Positions 33,520-44,737 of a DNA stretch of 64,000 bases are shown one piece after another (position 1 is the stretch's first letter; each line of letters begins with the position of its first letter). This stretch comes from CAG-877 sp045125935 (GTDB lineage: Bacteria > Bacillota_I > Bacilli_A > RF39 > UBA660). Position numbers and translations under genes: made by a program. Location of the stretch: positions 296,294 through 360,293 of the forward strand of contig JBGVNW010000068.1 of the NCBI GenBank assembly GCA_045125935.1, in the 5' to 3' direction. Below the pieces are notes generated by a model that had not been told where the DNA came from, did no database searches, and worked only from the letters and a program-made list of their open reading frames with translations.

Positions 33520-36500
33520 ATGGCAGAAGTTTCTCAAAAAACTAAATATGTAAAACTAGATGATGGTGTTAGTTTTTCTCTTGTTAGAACAAATCCTAAA
33601 CTAACAACAAATACAAAGTTAATGTATAATGGAAAGAAGATGTATATGGAATCATATGCATCCAGCGAATTGTTGAATAGATCTACATATAAAAATGTGT
33701 CTGTGAAACAAAATAGTACATATAACAAAGATATTGCTAATTTTTTAACGGGGTCTGGTTCTCAAGCATATAAAGTGTATCAAAATTTAAGTAATATAGT
33801 TATTAGTAATAGTTATGATAATCAGTTTGAAACATTCTATTGGTGTGGTGCTGAATATATAGATTCTTCTTTTTATGATGAGGAGATAGGATTTGTAGCA
33901 CCATTATATTTGAGAGAAAAATTGCCGAATTATTTTTTAATATTTAGATTAGATTCACCATCTAATTATAATTTCGTTATTGATGAAGAAACTAAAAAAC
34001 CAAAAGATTCAACATTTGATTTTAAAACAGATATTCTTGATAAAGCGGTTTTAATTAAAACATTTGATTTGAGAGAAGGTTCTGTATTAGGTAATTATAT
34101 TCATAACTATGTTGATCAAGAAGAATTTGAATTTGACAAATCAATGTATGTTAATTTCTCAAATGCCGAAGTTACATATTATGGTATTAATAAAACAGAT
34201 GGTGTTTTTGAAAAGATAGTTGAGAATTTTGAGAATGAATTGTTGGGAAACGATAATACTGTAACAGAAAATGACAAATGGTTTACAGAAGGTTTTGAAA
34301 GAAATGGACTTATCTTTCCGTATATAATGAATATTGAATACTTGTTTAATGATGAAACCTTTACACAAAATGGTAAAGAAACTTATGATTTTGCAAGATA
34401 TATTGGTGTTTATTGTAACACTATTGAATTTGGCGAATTTGAAACTTTAGATGAATTGAGTAAATCTGGATATACTCAAGATAATGCTATATATTATTTT
34501 GAGGATATTAAAGATAAACTACATAGATATACTAATGGTGAAGATGAAGATAGTGATGGTAGTGAATATACAGGTCTTAAAATAGACGGTAAAGATAGTA
34601 AATATTTTGACACTAAACTCATAACAGGTTTTGAAAAAGATAGAATCAATGGATATGCTGAACCATTAGATATATATGAAGGTTTTATAAATAGAGCACA
34701 ATATGGATTTGAGATATTGAAACCTTTAGAACCAGGTGACTGGATTGGTATAGAGTATAAAGAGTTTAACGATAAAGGTGAAGTCGTAGATCACTATGTT
34801 GAGTGTTATTTTGCAGATAATAAAAATTATGTTGATGCTGATAAAGGCGTTAAAACAGACATGTTAATTGGCGAATATCATGATTTTAGATTTTCTGTTA
34901 GCGAAAATAGCACCGTAAATGATATTGCAGAAGCATTGGCTAAATGTATTAATAGTAATATAAAGGGTAAGTTTGAAGCAAGATATTCAGATAATGTTGT
35001 TGCAATTTATGCTAAAAGAGAAGGTGTAAAATATAATGGTAGTAAAAACGGTGGAACTAAAATTCTTATAGAATCATCGTTGATATATAATAGAAAAGTT
35101 TCGTTGCCTATTTCTAAATATATAGAATATATTAATGCAAATGAACATCCAATAGAAGATATTTCTTATACTGATGGTATTGTTCCTGTCATTAATTCTA
35201 TTATTGATGGAAGTGATAGTGATGATATACAAATCAATTATGAAAAGTCTTCTTTCGGTAATTATTATAAAGATTATTTCTGTGGAGCATGTGCTACTGA
35301 AATCAATCCAAGAACGGAAACTTATAAGAATGTTTTTAAAATATATGCTGAAGAATATGTGATTTATGATATTGATAGATATTTGAAAACAAATAATGGA
35401 GGAGGTCGAAGAATTTGCGCAAATATGTTCTATATAGACGCAGAAGGTAAGATTGATCCTAATTACAGACTTGTAATTATTGATGATGCTCCTATTGATA
35501 AAATAGGAAATAGTGATTATGATGTATCTGTATCTTCTACATATCAAGTAGAAATAATGGATAAATTTAAACCTAATCATGGTATATTGAGTTGGTTCCC
35601 AGTAAAAGATTTTGATTTTGATATAAATTATTCAACATATGGTGAATATAGAGCATTTGCTGATGAGTGTGATGTATTAAGTAAAAAGATTAAATATGAA
35701 AGAAAATATAATACCAGAGATACTCTAAAAAATTCGGAAAGCAAAACTACACAAGGTGATTCAATATCTGGAATAAAAGAACTCGCTAAATCTCCTTTCT
35801 TTGATGACTATAATAATTATTTATCAACAGAATACGATTATTATAATGAACAAGTTCTTCCTAAATTGTGTTTAGTAAGTAAAACAGTTCCGTTTATTTC
35901 TAAATGGGGTTATTATGATGAACAAAAAGATAGTTGCGAAAACCCATATAGATTGAATGTTAGTAAGGTGTTTGGTGTTAGCAATTTGTCCGCAAATACA
36001 TATTTGAGAAATTGTGACGAATGTGAATACACACATAATATGCCTTATTATATGACAATGGATACTCCTGATTATTTAAAGGACTATCAATATATAGCAA
36101 GTGATGAAACATATAGCAAACATTACATTGTTGATAATGGAGATAGTGATATTTATATTAATGATGGAGATAGTGCTTTCGAAACATTTTCTGATTGTAA
36201 GAACTATTGGATAAATGTGTTTATGAATACTGAAGACGATATGTTTGCACATTTTTTCAGTGGTAAAAAATATGGTAATAGATTTGACAGAAAATATTCA
36301 AGACTATCAGGAGGAGATAAATTTCATAATCCTACAACATTATTCAGAGGTGTAAAGTTTGAAGCTGTTAGATATTATAATGATGTTGAAAAGAGATCAC
36401 ATGAATATAACGATTACAAATTTTCATTTGTTTATATTCCTGTGATGATCAACACTATGGTTTTTAGTAGTAATGTATATTTTGTAAAAAATGATACTTT

Positions 36501-38631
36501 TAAATTTATCGTAGGTATTGTTTTTGTAAATACTATGCTTGGAACATATGATCATAATATTTTCCAATATAAAGTCGATTATTTTAGTAAGGGATTTTTA
36601 TATGCAGCATGTAAAGATATAATTCGCCCTGAAAATTTAAACCCTTATGGATTTAATTTGGTGTTGTATACTACTAAAGATAGTAATATTAATGGTAGTG
36701 GAATTGATGTTGAATATAATGATGTTTGGAATGATAATTATGATGCAAAACAATTTCACTTGTGGATAAGTGATAATAAAATGTTTGTTACTACAAAATC
36801 AACCATTAAGAAAAAAGAAGATATCATAGGTGAATTTGATATTATTAATGGCAATGTTGTTGGATCTATTAAAAAAGTAAAACCATTAGAAACAACATTC
36901 AATTCAATAGATGATCCTAATAGCGATAGTTTTAATATTATATGGGAAAAATATTTTGAAGAATATGATACTACAATTTATGGATTTAATAAATTTGAAT
37001 ATTATGGTTATGTAAAATGTACAATAGATGCTCCAGATATTGAACTAAAAGGTAATAGACTTGTTGATATTTGTAATGTTGAATATAAATATGCTGATGA
37101 TAATAATTTTGATGTTATAGTTGATATGTCTAACTTATATTTCAAGTCGGAATCTATACAGAATATCTTAATTAATATGGGTAAAACTAATTCTGTTAAA
37201 TCAATTCGTGTTCATGATTATAGTGGAAGTACAATTGTTGATAGAACATTTACAGATAATATAATTGTTGATATATATAGTGGTAGTATTACAATCAATA
37301 ATTCAAATATTTATATTCAAACTTCTAATTTAGATGGTTTGTTGATAGATATTATTATAGAAGACTTTTTTGATACTAATTTTGATTCACTTGGATTTAA
37401 AGATTATTTCTCTGTCTTCAATCATTTATCTGCTTATAGTATAACAGAAACAATAAATGATGATTTTAATGTTGATTATTATTCAACTGTTGAAGATAAT
37501 AAATACAAAATTAGAGTTATTGAACCAGACTGTATTGAAATAGAAGATAAATATGAAGCAATCCCTGTCAAAGTTACACAGAATAATAAGAATATTATCG
37601 GTAGCGTAAATATAAACTTTAAAGTAGATGTTGATAAAATAGGTATTAAGACTATAAATAGATATTCTGGTTTCTATAACCCTATCTTTAATGATATTTT
37701 ATATTATGGTGATTATAAATATTCTAAATCTGTCGGTAGATTAAAAAATGAAGTGAATTTTGAAATGCCTTATTCTAATACATATATAGATTATAATTAT
37801 GATGATGGGTATGGTGCTTTTGGTGTAATACGCAATATGTATTATCACAAAACAAATGTAAATAGAAGTGATAATATATTAACATTTGAAAATCCGATTT
37901 ATCCTATAATTAATGAATATGCATTGGATTATAGAGATTATAATATATTTAGTAGTAGTTGGGATAAAGGATATTTTACATCACAAGATGATTTGAATAA
38001 TGTTTCTGTTTGTGAAGGCATTGGAAGCATGAAAGATACTTTGTGTATGTTTGGTAGCAAATATCTAAATCTACCAGATTATATCTTTATTGATACTTTT
38101 GAAAATGGAAAACTTTGGGACGAAAAAGTTGTTATGGATGTTAGAGATAATACAAATACAGAAATAATGTATAAGGAAATTAACGATAGAACAGTCAGAT
38201 ATCAACTATTCTTGGAAAAACGATTGAAAAGATATTTAAAAGAACATTTAATTGATGTTTTCTCTAAATATATAAATAAAAATTATTCATTCGGTAATAA
38301 AGGAACCATTGAAGACGATGTTGAAGAATATGTTGAAAAAAATCTGTTGAAACTTTATAAAGTCGATAAAGTAAACATGTATATCAAGGGAGATCGAATG
38401 GGTATCAATAATAGATTGATTGAAAATGAATACCTTAAATATATTGGTTATAGCAATGAATTTAAAATTAAAAAAGGGTTCCCCGTTGTTGCTGTCGGCA
38501 GTGGGGTTAAAATGAAAGATAGCAAATTTTCAATGGGTAAAACAAATGAGTTTGATAGAACTATTACTTATAACTTAAAACCTGGTTTTAAAGAAAGTTT
38601 CGGTTTCGGAGTTTCATTTAAACGAAAATAA
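33520..38631 (+). CDS. Giant virion structural protein of unknown function
   Basis: 1703 residues, Tyr/Asn/Asp-rich and beta-dominated. The N-terminus (VSFSLVRTNPKLTTNTKLMY, about 14-33) looks like an attachment domain, and segments such as FYWCGAEYIDSSFYDEEIGF then VAPLYLREKLPNYFLIFRLD (about 107-146) read like repeated folded modules. No enzymatic motif or collagen repeat. The C-terminus is compact and lysine-rich (GFKESFGFGVSFKRK). The late-type box, size and proximity to the tail-fibre gene suggest a tail or baseplate-peripheral protein. I cannot equate it with a T4 gene product. Confidence 0.7.
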   Translation: MAEVSQKTKYVKLDDGVSFSLVRTNPKLTTNTKLMYNGKKMYMESYASSELLNRSTYKNVSVKQNSTYNKDIANFLTGSGSQAYKVYQNLSNIVISNSYDNQFETFYWCGAEYIDSSFYDEEIGFVAPLYLREKLPNYFLIFRLDSPSNYNFVIDEETKKPKDSTFDFKTDILDKAVLIKTFDLREGSVLGNYIHNYVDQEEFEFDKSMYVNFSNAEVTYYGINKTDGVFEKIVENFENELLGNDNTVTENDKWFTEGFERNGLIFPYIMNIEYLFNDETFTQNGKETYDFARYIGVYCNTIEFGEFETLDELSKSGYTQDNAIYYFEDIKDKLHRYTNGEDEDSDGSEYTGLKIDGKDSKYFDTKLITGFEKDRINGYAEPLDIYEGFINRAQYGFEILKPLEPGDWIGIEYKEFNDKGEVVDHYVECYFADNKNYVDADKGVKTDMLIGEYHDFRFSVSENSTVNDIAEALAKCINSNIKGKFEARYSDNVVAIYAKREGVKYNGSKNGGTKILIESSLIYNRKVSLPISKYIEYINANEHPIEDISYTDGIVPVINSIIDGSDSDDIQINYEKSSFGNYYKDYFCGACATEINPRTETYKNVFKIYAEEYVIYDIDRYLKTNNGGGRRICANMFYIDAEGKIDPNYRLVIIDDAPIDKIGNSDYDVSVSSTYQVEIMDKFKPNHGILSWFPVKDFDFDINYSTYGEYRAFADECDVLSKKIKYERKYNTRDTLKNSESKTTQGDSISGIKELAKSPFFDDYNNYLSTEYDYYNEQVLPKLCLVSKTVPFISKWGYYDEQKDSCENPYRLNVSKVFGVSNLSANTYLRNCDECEYTHNMPYYMTMDTPDYLKDYQYIASDETYSKHYIVDNGDSDIYINDGDSAFETFSDCKNYWINVFMNTEDDMFAHFFSGKKYGNRFDRKYSRLSGGDKFHNPTTLFRGVKFEAVRYYNDVEKRSHEYNDYKFSFVYIPVMINTMVFSSNVYFVKNDTFKFIVGIVFVNTMLGTYDHNIFQYKVDYFSKGFLYAACKDIIRPENLNPYGFNLVLYTTKDSNINGSGIDVEYNDVWNDNYDAKQFHLWISDNKMFVTTKSTIKKKEDIIGEFDIINGNVVGSIKKVKPLETTFNSIDDPNSDSFNIIWEKYFEEYDTTIYGFNKFEYYGYVKCTIDAPDIELKGNRLVDICNVEYKYADDNNFDVIVDMSNLYFKSESIQNILINMGKTNSVKSIRVHDYSGSTIVDRTFTDNIIVDIYSGSITINNSNIYIQTSNLDGLLIDIIIEDFFDTNFDSLGFKDYFSVFNHLSAYSITETINDDFNVDYYSTVEDNKYKIRVIEPDCIEIEDKYEAIPVKVTQNNKNIIGSVNINFKVDVDKIGIKTINRYSGFYNPIFNDILYYGDYKYSKSVGRLKNEVNFEMPYSNTYIDYNYDDGYGAFGVIRNMYYHKTNVNRSDNILTFENPIYPIINEYALDYRDYNIFSSSWDKGYFTSQDDLNNVSVCEGIGSMKDTLCMFGSKYLNLPDYIFIDTFENGKLWDEKVVMDVRDNTNTEIMYKEINDRTVRYQLFLEKRLKRYLKEHLIDVFSKYINKNYSFGNKGTIEDDVEEYVEKNLLKLYKVDKVNMYIKGDRMGINNRLIENEYLKYIGYSNEFKIKKGFPVVAVGSGVKMKDSKFSMGKTNEFDRTITYNLKPGFKESFGFGVSFKRK

Positions 38632-38662
38632 AAAAGAGGAGAACTTAAATTCTCCTCTTTTT
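38631..38662. terminator. Bidirectional intrinsic terminator
   Basis: AAAGAGGAGAA / TTCTCCTCTTT hairpin with flanking A- and T-runs, between the two giant convergent virion genes. Confidence 0.88.
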
Positions 38663-38664
38663 GT

Positions 38665-41600
38665 TTATGTTGTTGGAATAAGTGATTTCCAGTTTGCATC
38701 TATATATTGTTGACTTTGTTCTAAGTTTGTTGCATATTTTATGCCAGAATTTTCAATTTTTATACCATATTCTCCAACTTTAAATAATATACCATCGCCA
38801 CAAATTATTATACCATTCAAATTATTCTGTATTATCATACCATCTTTATATATCATTGTTTTAGCACTTTGATTACCTGTACCATATTCAACAGTTACAT
38901 AACCATTATTTAATGTATATTTGTGCGAATTAATAGTGGTTTGTAACCCCGACCCTTCATAAGATGTAACAAATTTAACATCAAAATAATAGTTATCTTG
39001 TTTTTGAGTTGTAAATTTAAAATTATTGGTATAATAAATATCTAACTCATTTGAATTTACATTAGATTTAGTTACACTATTTTCATATGTATCTGTTTTT
39101 ATAATAGATGTACTACCAGATGTACTATCATATATATTTACAAAAATTTTGTATTTAATTGTTAAATATTGTCCTGTCGTACCCTTAAATAAATCTACTA
39201 AATTAATTTTTGCGTTAAAACTATACCTAACATTTACATTTTTACCATTTGATATATTTGCTATTTTCATTTTATCACTCGTAATCTCAATAGAATTATT
39301 TGGCATTAGTTTTCCTGTTACAGTAGATGCAGGTAAAGAATGATCAAATTTATTTATTTTAAAATAAGAAATATTTACATTAGGTGACAACATATTATTC
39401 GACCTAGTTCCTCTAAAAATTTTCGTTGCTGTAGTATCCTTAAATGAACTGTTTATATTAACATCAATTGTATCATCGGAGAATTTACATACAGTATTAC
39501 CTAATGAATCATATACAGATATAAAATTTTCTTCAATATTCACATGACTATTTTTCCCAATAGTTTTTGTATTTAATTTATCGATATATAATTCACTAAC
39601 ATCAATATTATCTGCAGATATCTTACCATCTAATGTTTCTGTTGAAACTATGACATTGCTAGCTTTAAGAACACCTGTTATTTTAGCAGCATCAACAGTT
39701 AAATTATTTAAAAACGCTTCGCTTGTTACTAATTGTTTAATATTAAGTCTATCTGCGGAAATTGTTCCTGTTGTAATTTTATTTCCATCAATTGTTGTTC
39801 CTTGAATTATTCCATCTACAACATCATTAATACCTTCTGTATTTGATCCAACTACTATTTTATCAGCAGATAGTTTTCCTTCTATATTTGCGTTAGTAAC
39901 TTTTAAATTTTTAGCAATAATGTCTTCTGCAAATAATGTTGTTACAAGTGCAGAATCGGCTGTTATACTACCAGTATTTATCATATCTGCGGTAATAGCA
40001 CCTGCTTGTAAGAAACCGACTTTTTCAGATTTTTTCCAATACATATTCCCCGATCCTCCTCCAGGACCATTTGGAATAGTATATGCTTGAGGTCCGTTTG
40101 GATCTGAAGCGTCGGTTGCTGTTCCTGTTCTCATCCATGCAACTCCTTTAGAATCAATATAATAATCACATCTACTATCATTGAATGTAGTTGGAATAGG
40201 ATCTGTTAGTGTTGGGGTTTCAGGTTTATCTAGATTGCCCTCATAATAACTTCCCAAATAGAATAAAACCCTACTTTTACCTTCAATACCTTGTGTTCCT
40301 GCTAATGTGACTGTAATACCAAATGTTGTGTATGTTTGTTTTGTATTTCCAATTGTTGTTTCCCATGTATATCTATTTAACATGTAAATTGTAACACCTG
40401 GTTCCGCATTTAATTTATTAATATGTGTTTGCCACATGTAGTTTTTACCAGTTGAAAGATTTACACCATCCCCAACTTTATTGCTAACATCACTCTCACC
40501 ATCAGGTATAGTAGCATTTTCATCCAAAGAATAACCTAATATTTCTGTTTTAATACATGTTGGAGCAGCACCATCTTCGCCTTTTTGACCGTCTTTACCA
40601 TTGCTTATTATACCAATAATTTCATAAGATAGTTCTTTACCTGAAGTACCAATATAAGATATTCTAATTTCCTTTTCTGCTCGTTGAAAAAATGTTAGAT
40701 TTTGAATATAAATTATTCTTGTGTATTTATCGTCAGTGTTGTTAGTTGGTGATGTAATTCTAATTGTTTCTTGTATATTAGGTGTGGATATTACCACCGT
40801 ACCTGTTGGTGCATATACCCATTGACCATCCATCCAATATTTGACACGAACTTCTAAAGTTGTATCTGTTATTCTATTTGTATTAGGATCACGTGTTAAT
40901 ATTGATTTATTTAATTCTAACTCATAAGGTATATTCTCAAGATCTATAAATATTGTTTTGCTATAAGAAGCACCTTTATATGTGGCGATACATTCAAGAT
41001 TAGTATCGCCGAGAATTAAAGGTTTTGGGATAGAAAATCCGCCATATTGATCTACAGGTATATCTTCAACATTTTCAATTTTATTTACACTAATAAATTC
41101 ATTAAGTGGTATATCATTTATTTTAAAACTATATGTTATAAGTTTTTTAATATTTGATATTAATGTGATACCATCATATAGATTCATAGTTGCTTGCACT
41201 GCTTTGCCATATTTAGGATGAACAGCACCATAATCTGTTGTAATGCCATCTGGGTTACTTGGTAATGCGATATAATCTTGTGTTAATTCTAAGTGAATAG
41301 CAGATTTACCGTCATTACCGTCTATTACAGGTATAACTTCTGCATAATCTATGATTGTTTCACCATCTGAATCAACAAGAACAACATAGCAATTTCTATT
41401 TACACCATTATAAACAAAATCATATGTAGCATTTTGCCAGTCGGTTACATATATAGATGGTAATTTTGCAATATCATTTGTTAATTTAATTTGATATCCA
41501 TAGGTATCATTATATTCTTCAATAAATTTTTTACCACCATTAGAAGATATTATATAATACCCAACTTTAAGAGAATGCGTAGATGAAGAAGATACATTAA

Positions 41601-44600
41601 CTACACGTTTATCAACAAATAATTCAACATCTTCCAAACCTTTAATTGGAGATAATGTCCAGTTTATAGTAGATGTAAAATGATCGTTAACACCATCACC
41701 ATCAAAATCTTCACCTAAATCGTATCTCAATGTAATAGGTAATTTATATTGTTTATTAGATCCAAAATCAAAAATGCTCTTAGTTATTAAACCATTATTT
41801 ATTAAATCTTTAACAGGTGTAAATGTAACTTTATTTATACCATTTTCGTCTTTAGTTATCGTAAAATGTCTGATAAATTCAATATCAGATGGCAATGATA
41901 TTGTAACATTTTTATTTGATGATATATCAGATGTATTATTATATAGATACACCAAAGTAGAATCGTATTGATTTGTATTATTTTCATCAACCTTCCAGTC
42001 ATTATCGCCATCACCAACTGGTATAACAGCAACAGGATTACTTAACAATACGCTATATCCACTACCACTTTCACTGTAGTTTGAATAAAGCGTAGGAGAT
42101 CCATATTTACTCCATTCTTTTTTATCTTTATCCCATTTTCTATATGCTTGATATTCATATCTATTTTGACTATCTACTCCTTTATGATCGTCATACCATT
42201 GTAGATTTGGATATTCGTTATAATCTTCTTCAAAGTTACCTAAATATTCATTAGAAGAATCCTTTGGTGCTGGATCATTCACCCATGTGCTTGGATCAGA
42301 AATTCCTGTTTTTGAAAATGGATAATAAGGTGATCTACAGAAGATATATTGCCAGCAGTCACCGTCTCTACCATCAATACCATCCTTTACTAAAGTAACG
42401 ATAGATCTAACAATTTCTTTTCCACCATATGATAATATGAATACTATTGAAACATCTTTTGCTGTAAATTCATTTTCTTCCAAATCATCATCGTCTCCAT
42501 AAATAAGAGGTTCCGTATATTTAACAATAACAGCAGGATCTGTTCCACCATCATGAACGGCATAGTTTAATGTTAATCCATTTTGTTCTAATTCCGATAT
42601 TTCTATAAGTGTATTATTTTTATACACACTACATCCTATAGTATCACCATCTTTACCTGTTGATGTGTTATAAGAAGATACAGTTGGAACTAATATGTAT
42701 GTATTAGAAAGTGTAGTTATATATACATTAAATGAAACCAAATCACTATGTAAATTTCCAGAATCATCTTTTGCGGTAACATTAATTGACATTGGTAACA
42801 TTTCAACACCATAAGGTACTTGTGTTATAGTTAATGTATATTTACTATTATCTTTTTTTAAACTTCCTACAAATGTTCCATTTTTAAAATATTTTTCACT
42901 ACTGTTAGTACCAATACCAACATTTGTTATGTTAAGTTCGGTAGCACCATCAAAGAATTTAGGTTCAAAAGTTATACTATAACCTTCTGAGTTTCTAAGT
43001 TCGGCACACTCATGTTCACCGTATTGGTTCTCAATAGTAAATTTTTCACCAGTTGTTAATACTATCATAGATTCGGTAGCACCCAAATCTGCGTGATAAT
43101 AATGCGTACTCTTACCATCAGCAACAACCCACACATCTTCATTATCCCAAATTTCTTCAGGTTTTTCAGGATCTATCGAACCATAATATCTAACAACTTT
43201 AATTTCTACGCATGTTGCAATTTGTGTTGTGTCAATACCATAAGTTGGATATGTTTTCCACTCACCTTCTACACCATATTCTTTATATAAAAGTGTAAAA
43301 TCTTCATATTTGCCATTTTCATCAAATATAATTTTTGTTCTTTCTGTATTTTCAACTTTATATACATCTACAATCAAAACATTTGGAATATATCCTTCTT
43401 CTGTTAATTTTATTGTTCTATATTGTGGTTGTATTTCTAATTCAAAAGTAGATAATATACCTTTAACTGTCCATACGAGATCTCTAACAAAATCATAAGT
43501 TTTTCCATCATTTTTATCAGTTATAGATGCTTCTATATGTATTGGAAAAATGATTGTTTTTTTAGGAAATACAAAATTTGCATATGGTTTAAAATGAATA
43601 ATAATATTATTTCCATTTAAATTTTTTGTTATTTGACCAATGATAGTTTTTCTATCAGAAACATGAACTATATTTGTTTTATTAGTATCATAATAATCAT
43701 ATTCTTCAGGTAATTTTACTTCTATTTTTGTATAAACCTCTGATAGATTAACATTTTCACTACCATAATAACCATGTAATATACATTCACAATAATCGTT
43801 TTCATATTGACGACAACCATAAATGTTAACAGAAATAGTCGACATATCACCTTCTAAGTCAATAGTGAAAGGATGACCTGTATATCCATCTCCTTTATCT
43901 CCTTTATCACCTTTTGGTCCTTGTGGTCCTTGCGATCCTGTTTCGCCTTGTAAACCAGTAGCACCAGTATTACCTTGAATTCTAACCCAAGTATATGCAC
44001 TGTAATGATTTGGAGATTTTTGATTCTCATTAGAACACATACCCATATATGCCTTATTGCTTATATCGGTTTTGTTTAAGTTAGTTGTTGTTTGTTCTTC
44101 TATAAATTCACCTCTTACTTCTTGTGCTGTTACAAAACCAATCTGACCATTAGAACTATCAGCATATGCAATATGAACATATGCATTTTTACCATTTATA
44201 ATGCTACCAGGATCATATGATTGTAAAGCAATTATAAATTTAGGTGTTAAATTACCATCAATATTTTCTAATTTATATACATGAGCATTTTGGAGCATAA
44301 TCAAATGCCCTTCTTGGTATTTAACATTTGTTAAATCTTCATTATGAATTATTTCATATTCTCGTTCATTTAATTTATTTTCAATTGCGTAATTTTCACC
44401 TTCTATCCAAACATGTATAGGAACTTTTGGTTTCGTTGGAACACCTTGATGTCCTTGATCTCCCTCAACACCACGAGGTCCTCCACCATGTATTAATATG
44501 TTGGTAAAATTATTGTTTACCTTTTCCATAAATTCAGAAATAGTGTCAGATGTTTCAATCCTATCAATTGAGAGTTTTCCTACGGGTATTATAGGTCCTA

Positions 44601-44688
44601 CAATTGTTCCATGACCTGGTTCAACTGGTAGTTCAAAATCAGGATTTTTATTCATAGAATCTGTTGTATTCATATCAATACTACTCAT
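38665..44688 (-). CDS. Giant tail fibre / receptor-binding protein with collagen-like segments
   Basis: 2007 residues. Collagen-like G-x-y runs occur at about 68-84 (GGGPRGVEGDQGHQG), about 238-272 (GSQGPQGPKGDKGDKGDGYT) and as short islands near 771 (GIDGRDGD) and 1361 (GKDGQKGEDG), where trimers would form. Between them are many Ig-like beta modules. Residues about 1510-1700 repeat a shaft-like unit with I-T-A-D-x-I and L-x-A-D-K-I-V (for example AGAITADMINTGSITADS), seen in phage fibre shafts. The C-terminal ~300 residues form a beta-rich tip, the likely receptor-binding part. Late-type box 42 bases upstream; monocistronic. Confidence 0.85.
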   Translation of the reverse strand: MSSIDMNTTDSMNKNPDFELPVEPGHGTIVGPIIPVGKLSIDRIETSDTISEFMEKVNNNFTNILIHGGGPRGVEGDQGHQGVPTKPKVPIHVWIEGENYAIENKLNEREYEIIHNEDLTNVKYQEGHLIMLQNAHVYKLENIDGNLTPKFIIALQSYDPGSIINGKNAYVHIAYADSSNGQIGFVTAQEVRGEFIEEQTTTNLNKTDISNKAYMGMCSNENQKSPNHYSAYTWVRIQGNTGATGLQGETGSQGPQGPKGDKGDKGDGYTGHPFTIDLEGDMSTISVNIYGCRQYENDYCECILHGYYGSENVNLSEVYTKIEVKLPEEYDYYDTNKTNIVHVSDRKTIIGQITKNLNGNNIIIHFKPYANFVFPKKTIIFPIHIEASITDKNDGKTYDFVRDLVWTVKGILSTFELEIQPQYRTIKLTEEGYIPNVLIVDVYKVENTERTKIIFDENGKYEDFTLLYKEYGVEGEWKTYPTYGIDTTQIATCVEIKVVRYYGSIDPEKPEEIWDNEDVWVVADGKSTHYYHADLGATESMIVLTTGEKFTIENQYGEHECAELRNSEGYSITFEPKFFDGATELNITNVGIGTNSSEKYFKNGTFVGSLKKDNSKYTLTITQVPYGVEMLPMSINVTAKDDSGNLHSDLVSFNVYITTLSNTYILVPTVSSYNTSTGKDGDTIGCSVYKNNTLIEISELEQNGLTLNYAVHDGGTDPAVIVKYTEPLIYGDDDDLEENEFTAKDVSIVFILSYGGKEIVRSIVTLVKDGIDGRDGDCWQYIFCRSPYYPFSKTGISDPSTWVNDPAPKDSSNEYLGNFEEDYNEYPNLQWYDDHKGVDSQNRYEYQAYRKWDKDKKEWSKYGSPTLYSNYSESGSGYSVLLSNPVAVIPVGDGDNDWKVDENNTNQYDSTLVYLYNNTSDISSNKNVTISLPSDIEFIRHFTITKDENGINKVTFTPVKDLINNGLITKSIFDFGSNKQYKLPITLRYDLGEDFDGDGVNDHFTSTINWTLSPIKGLEDVELFVDKRVVNVSSSSTHSLKVGYYIISSNGGKKFIEEYNDTYGYQIKLTNDIAKLPSIYVTDWQNATYDFVYNGVNRNCYVVLVDSDGETIIDYAEVIPVIDGNDGKSAIHLELTQDYIALPSNPDGITTDYGAVHPKYGKAVQATMNLYDGITLISNIKKLITYSFKINDIPLNEFISVNKIENVEDIPVDQYGGFSIPKPLILGDTNLECIATYKGASYSKTIFIDLENIPYELELNKSILTRDPNTNRITDTTLEVRVKYWMDGQWVYAPTGTVVISTPNIQETIRITSPTNNTDDKYTRIIYIQNLTFFQRAEKEIRISYIGTSGKELSYEIIGIISNGKDGQKGEDGAAPTCIKTEILGYSLDENATIPDGESDVSNKVGDGVNLSTGKNYMWQTHINKLNAEPGVTIYMLNRYTWETTIGNTKQTYTTFGITVTLAGTQGIEGKSRVLFYLGSYYEGNLDKPETPTLTDPIPTTFNDSRCDYYIDSKGVAWMRTGTATDASDPNGPQAYTIPNGPGGGSGNMYWKKSEKVGFLQAGAITADMINTGSITADSALVTTLFAEDIIAKNLKVTNANIEGKLSADKIVVGSNTEGINDVVDGIIQGTTIDGNKITTGTISADRLNIKQLVTSEAFLNNLTVDAAKITGVLKASNVIVSTETLDGKISADNIDVSELYIDKLNTKTIGKNSHVNIEENFISVYDSLGNTVCKFSDDTIDVNINSSFKDTTATKIFRGTRSNNMLSPNVNISYFKINKFDHSLPASTVTGKLMPNNSIEITSDKMKIANISNGKNVNVRYSFNAKINLVDLFKGTTGQYLTIKYKIFVNIYDSTSGSTSIIKTDTYENSVTKSNVNSNELDIYYTNNFKFTTQKQDNYYFDVKFVTSYEGSGLQTTINSHKYTLNNGYVTVEYGTGNQSAKTMIYKDGMIIQNNLNGIIICGDGILFKVGEYGIKIENSGIKYATNLEQSQQYIDANWKSLIPTT

Positions 44689-44692
44689 ATTA

Positions 44693-44705
44693 TTTGTTAT
44701 ATTTA
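44693..44705 (+). promoter_or_regulatory. Early-type promoter motif (TTTGTTATATTTA)
   Basis: Exact consensus. It supports starting the ASCH gene at 44735, because the ATG at 44708 lies within a few bases of the expected transcription start. Confidence 0.55.
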
Positions 44706-44718
44706 AAATGTATAAAAT

Positions 44719-44737
44719 CTTATATAAAATATTTATG
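44719..44737 (-). promoter_or_regulatory. Late-type promoter (CATAAATA box)
   Basis: Reverse strand CATAAATATTTTATATAAG, 42 bases before the tail-fibre ATG. It overlaps the start codon of the divergent ASCH gene. Confidence 0.65.

Noticed and set aside
35074..35580. 168-residue antisense frame inside the 1703-residue virion gene
   Set aside because: Low-complexity Ile/Asn/Tyr content from reverse reading of an AT-rich gene; no promoter motif; the sense gene is continuous.
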